Shown one piece after another: positions 1 through 8,033 of a stretch of 64,000 nucleotides of DNA. The notes below the pieces were generated by a model. It ran no database searches, was not told the origin of the DNA, and saw only the letters and a program-made list of their open reading frames with translations. This DNA comes from CBDCYN01 sp965224205 (lineage in GTDB: Bacteria; Planctomycetota; Phycisphaerae; Phycisphaerales; Phycisphaeraceae), in contig CBDCYN010000025.1 in NCBI GenBank assembly GCA_965224205.1, positions 62,001 to 126,000 on the forward strand, read 5' to 3'. The position numbers and the translations under genes were made by a program. How positions within the stretch are numbered: position 1 is the first letter of the stretch; each line of letters opens with the position of its first letter.

Positions 1-1293
1 CAGAATTTCCTGAGCACGAGCACCCGCAGCCGTACGGTTGCCGCCGAAGACCTTGCGGTTGACCACCGCCGGGCGGATCGCCTGCTCGGCGGGCCAGTTG
101 GTCGCTTCGATCCCCGGTTCATACAGAAACGTGAGGATCTCATCGGCGTGGCGAGCCAGGTGATTGCGAAACGTTCGGTTGCCACGATGCGATAGACGCC
201 AAGCCAGCAAGCGGTCCAACCGCTTACGCAATCGCCCGCGGGCACAGGCCAAGCCATGCTCGCTGATCGTTCCCGCGTCGCGTCGATCACGAAGACGCAG
301 CGCATCGAGCAACAACGCCTTGACCTTCCGCGGGAAACGCACCGCCCCACGCGTGGCTTGCTCCAGCAACATGCCCGTCCGCCGAAGCAGATGCGCCAAG
401 CATTGCTGATGCGTGGCCTGTTCCAAAGAATCGTAAGGCGACCAGCCGTCGTGGATCATCCGCCCGGCATAGTCCTTGCCCAACACGTCCCGCACCACCT
501 CGCCGCCGCGGCTGGGGCGGATGACATACAGCGTGACTTTCTTCGTCACGAACACCCACATCCACTGCAGCCATCCGCCGACTTTCCAGCCGGTTTCATC
601 GGGGTAAACCGTGTCGCTGTGACGCACCACGTCACGCAGGCCGTCGTAAACAGATTGACCGCGTCGGGCCGTACGTAGCACGACGTGCGTCGCACCGCCA
701 CGGGTGATCGAGATCCCGAAGACCTGCTTGAGCAAGCCTTGGATGTCGCCATAACTCAGCCCGTACTTGTCCTTCATCAGGACGATCATGGCTTGAAGGT
801 CCGGCCCCAGCTGGGAGGCCGCCGCCCCCGTGGCATCTGAGGTCTGCAACGGGTGGCGGGGGTGAAGGCGTCGACCACACCGCGTGCATGAACCCACGTG
901 CAGGTCGAAACGTCGCACCACCGGCCGGCGGGGGATCTCGACCTGGAACTGATGGGTCACGTGATCTTCTTGGGCCTCGCCGCCGCAGCCGGGACACCGC
1001 GGGGTCAACGGCACGTCGATGACCTCGTCGGGGGGTTGCGGGGGTGGGGGCCGATGGGCTTTGGGGCCGTACGCCTTGCCCGCCTTGCGGCCGGGCTTCT
1101 TGGGCTGGGTTTTGGGCGATCCCTTGGAGAACGGCGCGGCTTGGCGTTGGGTCGAACGCGTGGCTTGTTCGAGGCGTTGTTCGAGTTGGCCGGCCCGAGC
1201 TTCGAGTTGAGCCACACGCTTCTCGAGTCGCAGGATCTGCCGGTCTTTCTCGGCGATGATTTCAAGCAGTTGATCGTAGGTGGGTCGAGCCAT
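1..1293 (-). CDS. IS66 family transposase (TnpC type), C-terminus beyond the window
   Basis: DDE transposase of the IS66 family. The minus frame from the ATG at 1293 is open for 431 codons to the window edge, so the C-terminus is missing. Residues 1-50 form a coiled-coil leader. Residues 50-90 are basic and proline-rich. A zinc-finger-like C-x2-C pair lies at 100-103 and 136-139. The transposase core carries candidate catalytic residues D232 (PDETGW), D282 (HDGWS) and E403 (NWPAEQAIRP), the usual IS66 signatures. No partner tnpA or tnpB gene is seen downstream of the start codon side, so this may be a single-gene IS66 subtype such as the ISBst12 group; that is inference. The frame has no interruption, so the copy could be intact. 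Confidence 0.93.
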   Translation of the reverse strand, partial: MARPTYDQLLEIIAEKDRQILRLEKRVAQLEARAGQLEQRLEQATRSTQRQAAPFSKGSPKTQPKKPGRKAGKAYGPKAHRPPPPQPPDEVIDVPLTPRCPGCGGEAQEDHVTHQFQVEIPRRPVVRRFDLHVGSCTRCGRRLHPRHPLQTSDATGAAASQLGPDLQAMIVLMKDKYGLSYGDIQGLLKQVFGISITRGGATHVVLRTARRGQSVYDGLRDVVRHSDTVYPDETGWKVGGWLQWMWVFVTKKVTLYVIRPSRGGEVVRDVLGKDYAGRMIHDGWSPYDSLEQATHQQCLAHLLRRTGMLLEQATRGAVRFPRKVKALLLDALRLRDRRDAGTISEHGLACARGRLRKRLDRLLAWRLSHRGNRTFRNHLARHADEILTFLYEPGIEATNWPAEQAIRPAVVNRKVFGGNRTAAGARAQEIL

Positions 1294-1345
1294 CCTGGCT
1301 GTTCCTGTCGTGTCGTCCTGACCGATGGTGAAGCGGGCACCCCAG
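1..1345 (-). mobile_element. IS66-family insertion sequence, partial
   Basis: Element carrying the IS66 transposase at 1-1293. The right boundary is approximate: a GC-rich stretch at about 1323-1350 upstream of the transposase start could hold the terminal repeat, but the other end is outside the window, so no inverted repeat or target duplication can be checked. Confidence 0.55.
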
Positions 1346-1499
1346 CCCTTCGAACGCCATCTTATCCCTTTATATCGATGGCCGATTATAGACCGCGATC
1401 AGCAGATCAGAATTTCAAAATCCAACGCCCTCCCGTGCCTGGCTAGACGCTAAACAGATACCATTTTTTTTATTCAACAAATCGCGCCCCGGGTTGATC

Positions 1500-1527
1500 T
1501 TGACCGTCGGATAAACGTATATATACA
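1500..1527 (+). promoter_or_regulatory. candidate sigma-70 promoter of ssrA
   Basis: TTGACC at 1500-1505 and TATACA at 1522-1527 are separated by 16 bp and lie 37 bp upstream of the mature tmRNA 5' end. Transcription would start near 1534, leaving a short 5' leader for RNase P to remove. This is motif matching only. The rest of 1346-1499 shows nothing recognisable. Confidence 0.4.
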
Positions 1528-1563
1528 TAGTTCGAGAACGTTTTCGCACGCTCTTTGACAATT

Positions 1564-1943
1564 GGGGCCGACTGGTATCGACCGGACAGGGAAGGTCAGT
1601 CGTGGCGCGCCCAGGTGCACGTGGGCCTGGCTAAACAACGTGCAAAACTTTAATTGCCAACAACGATGTTGTGGCGCGGATTGGGTTTGATAGCCCGGTC
1701 CGTATGGCTGCCTAATAGTGCGGCCGTGATCATGGAGGACCGCCCGTAAGAATCCATGGTCAACGACTCATCGGGATCGTCCGCCCGTGACGCCTTAACG
1801 CGATGCGGACTAAACAATATTCAGGCTGGGTCGCCCAAACGCTGCCACTGGCGGCTGGGTGACTGAGATCAAACCAGTGGATATGCGTGTAGAAGCGGCT
1901 GATTGACTGTCACGGGACGGGGGTTCGATTCCCCCCGGCTCCA
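1564..1943 (+). ncRNA. ssrA: transfer-messenger RNA (tmRNA)
   Basis: tmRNA rescues ribosomes stalled on truncated messages and tags the product for proteolysis. The 5' end GGGGCCG (1564-1570) pairs with CGGCTCC (1936-1942) to form the acceptor stem, with the G-U pair at the third position that is typical for tmRNA. The T-arm reads GGGTTCGATTCC at 1921-1932, and A1943 is the discriminator. CCA is not encoded. The likely tag frame begins at GCC (1656) in the context TTTAATT-GCC and reads ANNDVVARIGFDSPVRMAA, followed by TAA TAG at 1713-1718. A stem of CGGTCC near 1696 with GGACCG near 1738 encloses the tag end and stop, as helix 5 does in known tmRNAs. The tag is longer than the usual 8-15 residues and ends in MAA rather than LAA. 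The gene call is firm; the tag is inferred. Confidence 0.93.
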
Positions 1944-2033
1944 TCCTATTGCATCGCAATGGCTTACGGAAATGCTCCGCAAGTCTTTGCAGGCTCCAGA
2001 ACTAAGGTCGTCGGCCTCGCCGGCGGCCTTTTT

Positions 2034-2297
2034 CTATTTCTGCCCATTTCGGGCCTCATCGTGCAACTTCTGATGTGCATGGCGCTGCGCGCTGCCGCCT
2101 TCATTCCGGCCGAAGTTCGCGGCCTTGGCAAACAGTTCATCGGGAACATCGCTAGCGTAGTGCCGGCCGCTAATGGTGATGCTGTGGCCGATCCACTTGC
2201 TGACCGCGTACTGCGGGAAGGTCATCGCCCATTCCTTTTCACAGGACTGGCGAAGGGTCTGCCAAAAGCGCCTCCACGGCTCCACGCTGGCCCGCTT
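2034..2297 (-). pseudogene. tyrosine recombinase (integrase) C-terminal remnant
   Basis: The minus frame gives about 83 residues that resemble the C-terminal catalytic end of phage-type integrases. It contains WRRFWQTLRQSCEKEWA, corresponding to the L-R-x-S/T box, then KWIGHSITISGRHY, whose final HY provides the catalytic tyrosine. The N-terminal and core-binding domains are absent: a TGA lies in frame just upstream, and no other integrase sequence follows. The fragment ends about 90 bp from the 3' end of ssrA, a classic attachment site for integrative elements. The reading is that an element once integrated at ssrA and decayed. The open frame on the opposite strand (1959-2327) is its shadow. 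Confidence 0.72.
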
Positions 2298-2374
2298 TCA
2301 GATTGTCCGCACTTGTCGGAGGATTAAGCCATGCGCTGCAAACTCCGATCCGCAGACCCCATCGATCGAACCCC

Positions 2375-3040
2375 CTATCTGCCGCCGTACCGAGCATAGC
2401 CACGAGCCAGGGCATGGATCATCGCCAACCCCGCGACGACTAAACCTCCAGACGGCTCGGGGATGGCGGTGAAACTCAGGTCCACCTTGCTGTCTATATT
2501 GTTGCCCCCCGAGCGACCGATTGAACCGTGGATGGATATTGTGTACCGCCCTTTCGAAAGAGGGGTGTACGATTGAGTACCGGATCCGTAATGCACTTCT
2601 CCAACCAGTACTTGGCCTTGTTCATCGACCAGGCTCACCGAAGCGTACTCAAAACTCCAATTAAACGTCGCCGGAACATCAGCGGTGACGTCAAAGACGA
2701 TGTCGGCTTCGAAGCGGGCTAAATCATCATCTGGGTTCAAATTGGTTTCGTCCATGGTAAACCCCAAGAGGTCGATTTGGTTGGCCGCCATCGAGACATC
2801 GATTTGGGCTAAAACGGTCCCGGTATCACCGGGCCCAAAATAATCTTCACGTTCCCGGATATCACTAACCAAAGCTGAGAACGTCCCCGCCTCGCCCGTA
2901 ACGGTCGATTCATCGACCGGTCCGCCATCCAAGGCGGCGAACACCCGCACGCTCACCGGCTCGATCAACCCGGCCTGCGTCTCCATTGCGGTGGCGAGCA
3001 CCACGACACTGACCAACCCGGCCAAGACCGATCGGTTCAT
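2375..3040 (-). CDS. PEP-CTERM sorting domain protein (second half of a tandem frame)
   Basis: Predicted exported protein of 221 residues from ATG 3040. It has a signal peptide (MNRSVLAGLVSVVVLATAM..TQAG), an acidic beta-rich central region of unrecognised fold, and a C-terminal PEP-CTERM tail (AIPEPSGGLVVAGLAMI.. with terminal arginines) that an exosortase should recognise and cleave. The start is uncertain: the Shine-Dalgarno match upstream of 3040 is weak (GGTCGGGG), and the frame is open upstream into the preceding PEP-CTERM protein with no stop. It may therefore be translated from its own start or as the C-terminal half of a tandem fusion. No enzymatic motif was found. Confidence 0.75.
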   Translation of the reverse strand: MNRSVLAGLVSVVVLATAMETQAGLIEPVSVRVFAALDGGPVDESTVTGEAGTFSALVSDIREREDYFGPGDTGTVLAQIDVSMAANQIDLLGFTMDETNLNPDDDLARFEADIVFDVTADVPATFNWSFEYASVSLVDEQGQVLVGEVHYGSGTQSYTPLSKGRYTISIHGSIGRSGGNNIDSKVDLSFTAIPEPSGGLVVAGLAMIHALARGYARYGGR

Positions 3041-3639
3041 CCCCGACCCGCTTCGATTCGAGAGACCATCCTTGCCAGCACTAGACGCCTGCCCCTGCGT
3101 CCCGCGTCCCCAGCCGCAACCAGCGCGCCGCCTGCGGGTCAACAACACGACACCCCCCAGCGCCAACCCCACCGCTGTGCCCGGCTCGGGGACCACCAAG
3201 GTGATCCGGGCCGCGCTGTCACGTTCAAAGTCCAGCTCAAACGGGCTACCGTCCCGCAGCACGCCGGTAACCGTGCCGCTCAGGTCCGTGATGTCGCCCA
3301 TCGGGTAATTGAACTGATCGCCTAAAAGGAGGATTTGAGCTGTATCCTGAGCCAGTATCTTTGGCCTCGAGGAGTTGTTATGCCCCTTGAGTGTGCCCCC
3401 CGAGATAGTGACGACCGAATTGCCGTCAGATTGAACGCCCCACTCGGTGGTTCCCCCCGAGATGGTCATTCGGGACTGTTCTGACGTGAAAACCCCACCA
3501 TGGTTGATGCCCCCAGAAAACGTCATCACCGAATCGTCATGTAGCTCCATCCCGCCGGCAATATTGCCCCCGCTCATGTGCAGCTGACCCGCGCCATATG
3601 AGAACACGGCGTCGTCGGTCAGCACATCAAAAATCTGGA
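3041..3639 (-). pseudogene. PEP-CTERM repeat protein, 3' part, separated by IS630
   Basis: Distal part of a PEP-CTERM protein split by the IS630 element at 3642-4789. It carries beta-helix-like repeats with a recurring ISGG or FSGG core about every 20 residues (SGGNIAGG, SGGINHGG, SGGTTEWG, SGGTLKGH), then a VPEPGTAVGLALGG tail and RRRRAG. Removing the IS and one TA joins it in frame to the 5' part at 4790-5138, giving the codons for S-I-I-Q-I-F-D across the junction. There is no stop after the arginine tail, so the frame continues into the next PEP-CTERM unit at 3040. As it stands the fragment has no start of its own and is probably not made. Confidence 0.8.
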
Positions 3640-3645
3640 TATACC

Positions 3646-4131
3646 TCACGCGGCTAAGATTGTCCGATTGTTGAAGTGTTGGAAGTTGCGGGTGATGAGG
3701 GTTTGGACGTTGGGTTTGTCGTCGGTGGCCAGCTTGGCGATGCCGTCGTGGATGGCTTGCTGAAATCGATCGAACGTTTCGTAGTACCGGCCGTTGAGGC
3801 AGCGTTTCTTGAGCAGGCCCCAGATCCGTTCGATCAGGTTCAGGTGCGGCGAGTAGGACGGCAGGAACATCAACTCGATGCCCAACCCCACGGCCCGATC
3901 TTGGACCAACCGGCAGCGTTGATACCGCGCGTTGTCCAGCACCAGGGTGATCGCTTGGCCGGGGTAACGCCCCGCGAGCGTCTCGAGTAATTCGCAGACC
4001 GTTTGGGCCGTGATGTACGTCGTGTTCGTGACGGTCACCAACTCTCGGGTCACGAAATCCAACGCCCCCAACACGTTCAGCCGGCGGCGGCCGGTGGGCG
4101 TGCGGATGAACAGCCTCACCACGCACCACAC
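3646..4131 (-). CDS. IS630 transposase, DDE half (orfB)
   Basis: DDE catalytic half of the IS630 transposase. Visible motifs are LVLDNARYQ (second Asp) and SYSPHLNLIERIW (the Glu of the DDE triad). The first Asp (FFVDACHFVHG) lies just upstream of the listed start, immediately after the frameshift point. The listed start at 4131 is therefore only the first in-frame initiation codon, and the functional protein should arise by a -1 shift from the upstream half at 4170-4697, giving about 350 residues. The stop is at 3646-3648, close to the element end. Confidence 0.85.
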   Translation of the reverse strand: MWCVVRLFIRTPTGRRRLNVLGALDFVTRELVTVTNTTYITAQTVCELLETLAGRYPGQAITLVLDNARYQRCRLVQDRAVGLGIELMFLPSYSPHLNLIERIWGLLKKRCLNGRYYETFDRFQQAIHDGIAKLATDDKPNVQTLITRNFQHFNNRTILAA

Positions 4132-4169
4132 GTAGCACAGAAACGCGCCATGGACGAAGTGGCAGGCGT

Positions 4170-4697
4170 CTACAAAAAAACCCTGCGATCACCCCGTTCG
4201 GCTTCGTCCAAAGCCGGATCGAGGGTCTGTTCAAGGAATTCACGCTGCTGTTGATGCTTGGCCTGATCAAGCTTGCCCGGCACACCCCCGAGCTTGCGAC
4301 GACGCAGACCCAGCCGTTTCAAAAAAGCTCGCACTTGCGTCGGGCCGCGACGCAGACCGGTGAGTTGCGTGATCTGATGGCTCGCCTCGTGGATCGTCGA
4401 CGGCGGGTGTTGTTCCAAAGACGCCTTGACCTTCGGGCCGTGCGCGTTCAATTGACTGGGCTGACCCCGGTAGCCGTTTTGCCTCAACGCCTCGATCCCA
4501 CCGTCGAGGTACGTATTCAAATAACGCTGCACCGTCCGGCTGCTGACCCCTGCCAAGGCCGCGATCTGCCGATGTGCCAACCCATGGCTCTTGAGCCAAA
4601 CCACCTGCAACTTCCGCCGCACCCGCGGATCTGGATCGCTAAAACGCCCCCGATCCAACGCCGCCACCGCATCGTCCGTCAATGTGATCTGAAGCAT
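4170..4697 (-). CDS. IS630 transposase, HTH half (orfA) ending at a T7 slippery tract
   Basis: N-terminal DNA-binding half of the IS630 transposase. The ATG at 4697 (MLQITLTDDAV) is preceded by GGAGG seven bases upstream. It holds a helix-turn-helix region (GLAHRQIAALAGVSSRTVQRYL) and a winged-helix linker (GLRRGPTQVRAFLKRLGL). The frame stops at TAG (4172-4170) directly after seven T residues on the coding strand (4180-4174). A -1 shift on that tract yields ..RRVFFVDACHF.., which restores the catalytic domain. Frameshifting is well documented in IS630 elements, so this is probably a regulated fusion rather than decay. Confidence 0.88.
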   Translation of the reverse strand: MLQITLTDDAVAALDRGRFSDPDPRVRRKLQVVWLKSHGLAHRQIAALAGVSSRTVQRYLNTYLDGGIEALRQNGYRGQPSQLNAHGPKVKASLEQHPPSTIHEASHQITQLTGLRRGPTQVRAFLKRLGLRRRKLGGVPGKLDQAKHQQQREFLEQTLDPALDEAERGDRRVFL

Positions 4698-4789
4698 CCA
4701 TGCCTCCTGTGTCCAGTGACTTCGTAGTAAAATCAAACCGCTAACGTCAGCCTATTCTACCGATCAGACAAACTCACCCGAGGAAGGTA

Positions 4790-5138
4790 TAATCGAATTA
4801 TCGTAGGCGTTGATGTACCAGCCAATCTCTCCGCCGATGATGTCCACCCGAGAGTCGCCGAAAGCATTGACTGAGTTGCGGATTTCACCACCGGAGATGT
4901 TCAACTTGGCGTGTTCGTGGGCGGTTAGATCGGCCCCAACGTCACCCCCGTCCACGACGTTGACCGTCGTCGGGCTATCCCCCGGGCCGTCGAATACCTC
5001 CACCGACTCGGCGGGGAAGCTGTTACCAGCATCGATGGTGTGTTCGCCCCCGTCATCAAACACCGCCGCCCCCGCTGAACCGACGAAGAGTGTCGCCATC
5101 AGGACTGGCCCAACCCATCGATCTGTTGTCGTCATCAT
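4790..5138 (-). pseudogene. PEP-CTERM repeat protein, 5' part, interrupted by IS630
   Basis: Proximal part of the split PEP-CTERM protein. The start at 5138 has AAGGAG upstream. The signal peptide (VGPVLMATLFVGSAGA) is followed by ISGG/IIGG-type repeats (KLNISGGEI, RVDIIGGEI). The gene is interrupted at 4790 within an isoleucine codon by the IS630 element; the remaining frame runs 9 codons into the IS and stops at 4764. Restored, this part plus 3639-2375 forms one open frame of 537 residues with two PEP-CTERM tails. The role is unknown; such repeat proteins are usually extracellular. Confidence 0.85.
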
Positions 5139-5246
5139 CTCGGATCTCCTTATTGAAAAAATTGGTTCTCAGAAACACCATCTCTCACGACGCGCCGTCA
5201 TAAGTTCTAAGATTCAGAACCCGGCTGGCTGATCGATACTCGTGGA

Positions 5247-6074
5247 TCAACCACGCCCCCGGCCCAGCCGCCCGATCAGCCCCCCGGCGATCAGCAACAT
5301 CAACGCCCCGGTCGCCGGCTCGGGTACGAGGGCCACGTCCCAGATCTTCACGTTATCGAGCACCCCTTCGAGGCGGTTGTTGAAGTCTGCGGTGTAATAG
5401 CCCATCGTGAAATCAGCGCCGGGCGGGGTTTTCATCTTGACGTTGATGCTTTCTTCGGGGAAATCGGAATCGACCAGTGGGTAGTACTTGCCGTCCACAT
5501 GCACCCCATACCACTTGTCCGGGTCGTTGGGCAACCCGTCGACCGTGTCCCAAACGAAGGCGACATGCACCCATTGACCCGCTTGGAACGGGGCGACCTT
5601 GCCCGTATAGAGATAGTGAGCCCTACCGTCGACACCCTCGACCTGGAAATCAAACCCGCCCATCCCGTTGGGCTTCTCCCGCCAGCGGTACAACAGCTGG
5701 AACGGGTAGGGGAATGGAAGCGACCAGACACCCGAGACAAAGATTGTATCCGGCGGCGAGTTGCCCTCGTCGTAGTCGCGGTCCGGCTTCCACCAGAACT
5801 CGACCGTCCCGCGTTCATCGTAGTTGGGGTTGATCTGCTCCCAGAGCCCGAAATCGGGCCCGGTCGAGCTGGTCCCGGAAGTAAACCCATTGCCGAACCT
5901 GCCCGGCACGAACTGGATCCCGGAGCCGAAGACCGTCCCGTTGGGCCCGATCTTGCTGTTCTCGATCTCCTGCCGGGACCCGAGCGTGTTCCACAACAAG
6001 ATCTGGTCCGCCTGCGTGACCGAGCCCATAAAAACCGCCACCACCGCCCACGCAACCATCTCTCGCAGGTGCAT
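5247..6074 (-). CDS. LamG/concanavalin-like PEP-CTERM exported protein
   Basis: Predicted extracellular protein of 275 residues. It has a signal peptide (MVAWAVVAVFMGSVTQA), a laminin-G/concanavalin-like beta-sandwich (GTVEFWWKPDRDYDEG, GQWVHVAFVWDTVDG, GVLDNVKIWDVA) at about residues 85-245, then a PEP-CTERM tail (VPEPATGALMLLIAGG, terminal RLGRGRG). The LamG fold usually binds carbohydrate or protein ligands; no catalytic residues are seen. The start at 6074 is supported by AAGGAG 6-8 bases upstream. It stands alone, divergent from the gene at 6190, with 115 bp between starts that could hold two back-to-back promoters. Confidence 0.88.
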   Translation of the reverse strand: MHLREMVAWAVVAVFMGSVTQADQILLWNTLGSRQEIENSKIGPNGTVFGSGIQFVPGRFGNGFTSGTSSTGPDFGLWEQINPNYDERGTVEFWWKPDRDYDEGNSPPDTIFVSGVWSLPFPYPFQLLYRWREKPNGMGGFDFQVEGVDGRAHYLYTGKVAPFQAGQWVHVAFVWDTVDGLPNDPDKWYGVHVDGKYYPLVDSDFPEESINVKMKTPPGADFTMGYYTADFNNRLEGVLDNVKIWDVALVPEPATGALMLLIAGGLIGRLGRGRG

Positions 6075-6189
6075 CTCAATCTCCTTTTAATTGTTGTGGA
6101 CCCGCCCAGAACAAGTTCGATCTTCAGTTAGAGTTCTATTATACCGCAGCAAGATCAGAGTACAAGACTTTTTGGTAAGATAGTCTTTT

Positions 6190-6513
6190 ATGAATCGAAC
6201 CACGAAATTGTCTGGTCCACAGATTCAAGCGGCGTTAAGGACGATGCCTGCTTGGTCCCTCGTCGAAGGAAAACTGCATAGATCCTTCCGTTTCGGGGAT
6301 TTCATCGAGGCGTTTGGGTTCATGGCCCGCGTGGCTCTGGTCGCCGAGTCAATGAATCACCACCCTGAATGGTCCAACGTCTACCACACCGTGACGATCG
6401 ACCTATCGACGCACGACGCTGGAGGGGTGACGGATCTCGACATCCGATTAGCTGAGAAGATAGACCAGCTTGCGGCAGCGCAAAGCCCGGTCGAAGGTGA
6501 AAACGATCATTAA
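6190..6513 (+). CDS. phhB: 4a-hydroxytetrahydrobiopterin dehydratase (pterin-4a-carbinolamine dehydratase)
   Basis: Small cytoplasmic enzyme of 107 residues that dehydrates 4a-hydroxytetrahydropterin, normally recycling the cofactor of aromatic amino-acid hydroxylases. The family signature is clear at residues 55-85: [24 protein letters not shown], with the paired catalytic histidines, followed by [12 protein letters not shown]. Length matches the family. No hydroxylase or pterin-biosynthesis gene is nearby, so the cofactor partner is unknown; in many bacteria the protein serves molybdopterin or other pterin recycling. The start was chosen as the first ATG; no strong ribosome binding site is visible. 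Confidence 0.92.
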   Translation: MNRTTKLSGPQIQAALRTMPAWSLVEGKLHRSFRFGDFIEAFGFMARVALVAESMNHHPEWSNVYHTVTIDLSTHDAGGVTDLDIRLAEKIDQLAAAQSPVEGENDH

Positions 6514-6579
6514 TTCCTGAAACCACGGCTGCTGGCCGTGCGACCCGAAGAGCTTTGAGCGATTCAATGAATCACAAAA

Positions 6580-6609
6580 AAACCCTCGCGCTAGAAGCGA
6601 CGAGGGTTT
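6580..6609. terminator. hairpin terminator between phhB and the repeat region
   Basis: AAACCCTCG (6580-6588) pairs with CGAGGGTTT (6601-6609). In the minus direction the stem is followed by a run of T (complement of 6575-6582); in the plus direction the T tract is short. It lies 67 bp after phhB. Confidence 0.6.
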
Positions 6610-6699
6610 GTCTAGGGTGGTGTGTGTCCTGGCTCGGGTCTAGGTTTCGAACTTCCTCCCCTTCTTGGCTATTTATTTAACTTTGATGCTTTCACTTAC

Positions 6700-6786
6700 A
6701 AGCTGTTTCAAAATCTATATCCCGTTGGTTTCCGCACTGGCTGACAAGCAGCCAGTGGCACCCGTCCATGGTTTTTGAAACAGCTT
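6700..6786. repeat. nested palindrome, MITE- or REP-like unit
   Basis: A 14-bp perfect inverted repeat (AAGCTGTTTCAAAA at 6700-6713; TTTTGAAACAGCTT at 6773-6786) encloses a second perfect palindrome, CACTGGCTG-ACAAG-CAGCCAGTG at 6735-6757. The inner palindrome and its flank recur in opposite orientation at 9451-9480. The remainder of 6514-7048 is AT-rich and shows no gene. Confidence 0.75.
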
Positions 6787-7048
6787 CTTGAAGTCATGGC
6801 CTATATTCGTCTCTATGGAGCAGTTAAGTTGCCCATTCAATGATCAACCGTTGAGTGACTGGTGCTTTGCGTTCCTGATCGTGTACCGTACTACAGAATA
6901 TGTACCTCGCTAAGCGGTCGAGTACCACTCATAAATAAAAAAACAGGTATTTTCTGTGTCGTTATAGGCGATATGACCAGTAAAGCTTAGCAGTTATGGT
7001 AAAACCCTAGTGGTTGGATAAAATAGGCTGTAGAAAGGGCTGCAGATC

Positions 7049-7795
7049 ATGAGCTTAACTGGCCGTTTAGCTAGGCGCTTGCCGACACCGTTAAGAACCT
7101 TTCTTTCTCACCAACGAGATCGAATGAATCTAACCATGAGAGTTATCCAAGGCAGAGATCTTTGGATCAACCCAACTCTAAAGTGTAAAAAACTTAGGCT
7201 TGGCCGCGGCGATGGAGAATGGTGCATCTGCCCCAGCTCAATAGATAGCTCATCAGTCGTGTATTCCTTCGGTGTGGGATACGACATTAGTTTCGATTTA
7301 GCGATCATTCAACGTTTTGGCGTCCAAGTCCATGCTTTTGACCCTACCCCTCTTTCAAGAAGATGGATCAACACCCAATCTACCCCTACGGCCTTTACGT
7401 ACCATCCTTGGGGACTCGCGGCATATGACGGCATCGCAGATTTCTCACTGCCTCGGCATCATGGAGTCTCGTTTACAATGTCTTCGAACGTTGATAGCAA
7501 ACAACAAGCAAAGGGAGAAGTGTTTCGATTTGAAACGATACGTCAGAAACTCGGTCACGAAAAAATTGACATCGTTAAGCTAGACATCGAGGGTGCAGAG
7601 TATGACGTTATCGATGACCTCCTTAAGGACGGCGATAAGATCAATCAAATCCTTATAGAATTTCATCATCGTCTAGTGAAACCGCATCAGGGTTTAGAAC
7701 GAACAAGACAGGCCATTAAAATGATTGAAGACGCCAATTTTTCACTTTTTTATGTCTCTCCCCGTGGGTTAGAATACTGTTTCTTGCGGACCTGA
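7049..7795 (+). CDS. FkbM family methyltransferase
   Basis: SAM-dependent methyltransferase of 248 residues, FkbM type, a family that often O-methylates sugars in exopolysaccharide or lipopolysaccharide. Motif I is YSFGVGYDISFDLA with the acidic residue following in VHAFDPTP; later blocks are IDIVKLDIEGAEYDVI and ILIEFHHRL, both characteristic of FkbM. The start at 7049 has GAAAGGG about 12 bases upstream. Base composition is clearly AT-richer and codon use differs from the flanking genes, which suggests recent transfer. It sits between a REP-like unit and an IS3 scar with no other polysaccharide genes nearby. Confidence 0.87.
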   Translation: MSLTGRLARRLPTPLRTFLSHQRDRMNLTMRVIQGRDLWINPTLKCKKLRLGRGDGEWCICPSSIDSSSVVYSFGVGYDISFDLAIIQRFGVQVHAFDPTPLSRRWINTQSTPTAFTYHPWGLAAYDGIADFSLPRHHGVSFTMSSNVDSKQQAKGEVFRFETIRQKLGHEKIDIVKLDIEGAEYDVIDDLLKDGDKINQILIEFHHRLVKPHQGLERTRQAIKMIEDANFSLFYVSPRGLEYCFLRT

Positions 7796-8033
7796 CCTGC
7801 CTGTGAAAAGTTGATCCAGTCTGAATGAGCGTCTCTACTGGCCGAGTAGGTCAAGGAGACCTCGATGTCAGGCAAGAAGCGTATTGATAACGTCCTGAAT
7901 CATGCGCACATTTGAAAAGGCAGTTCTCCAGGTGGATGGTGTTGGTGAGCTCAAACAACCCCATTCGAGGAGTCCTACGATATCTCAAATCCTATCCCGA
8001 ATCCCGACCCTTCCACGGATCAGCGATCGTTCA

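Larger units (their letters stand above)
3642..4789 (-). mobile_element. IS630-family insertion sequence, apparently intact
   Basis: The element is 1148 bp, bounded by TA on both sides (3640-3641 and 4790-4791), as expected for IS630/Tc1-type insertion into TA. The ends are imperfect inverted repeats of about 30 bp: TACCTCACGCGGCTAAGATT inward from 3642 and TACCTTCCTCGGGTGAGTTT inward from 4789. Precise removal restores the interrupted PEP-CTERM frame, which fixes the boundaries. It encodes a transposase in two frames joined at a T7 tract. Confidence 0.9.

Noticed and set aside
1959..2327. Open plus-strand frame of 122 residues after ssrA
   Set aside because: It is the antisense shadow of the integrase fragment at 2034-2297, which matches a known family, and the plus frame has no family similarity.
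2775..3308. Frames on the plus strand opposite the PEP-CTERM genes
   Set aside because: They have no start context or motif and lie wholly within supported minus-strand coding sequence.
5432..6079. Second open frame of 215 residues antisense-parallel to the LamG protein
   Set aside because: It is arginine/serine-rich shadow coding on the same strand in another frame, as GC-rich genes commonly give; the LamG frame has real domains.
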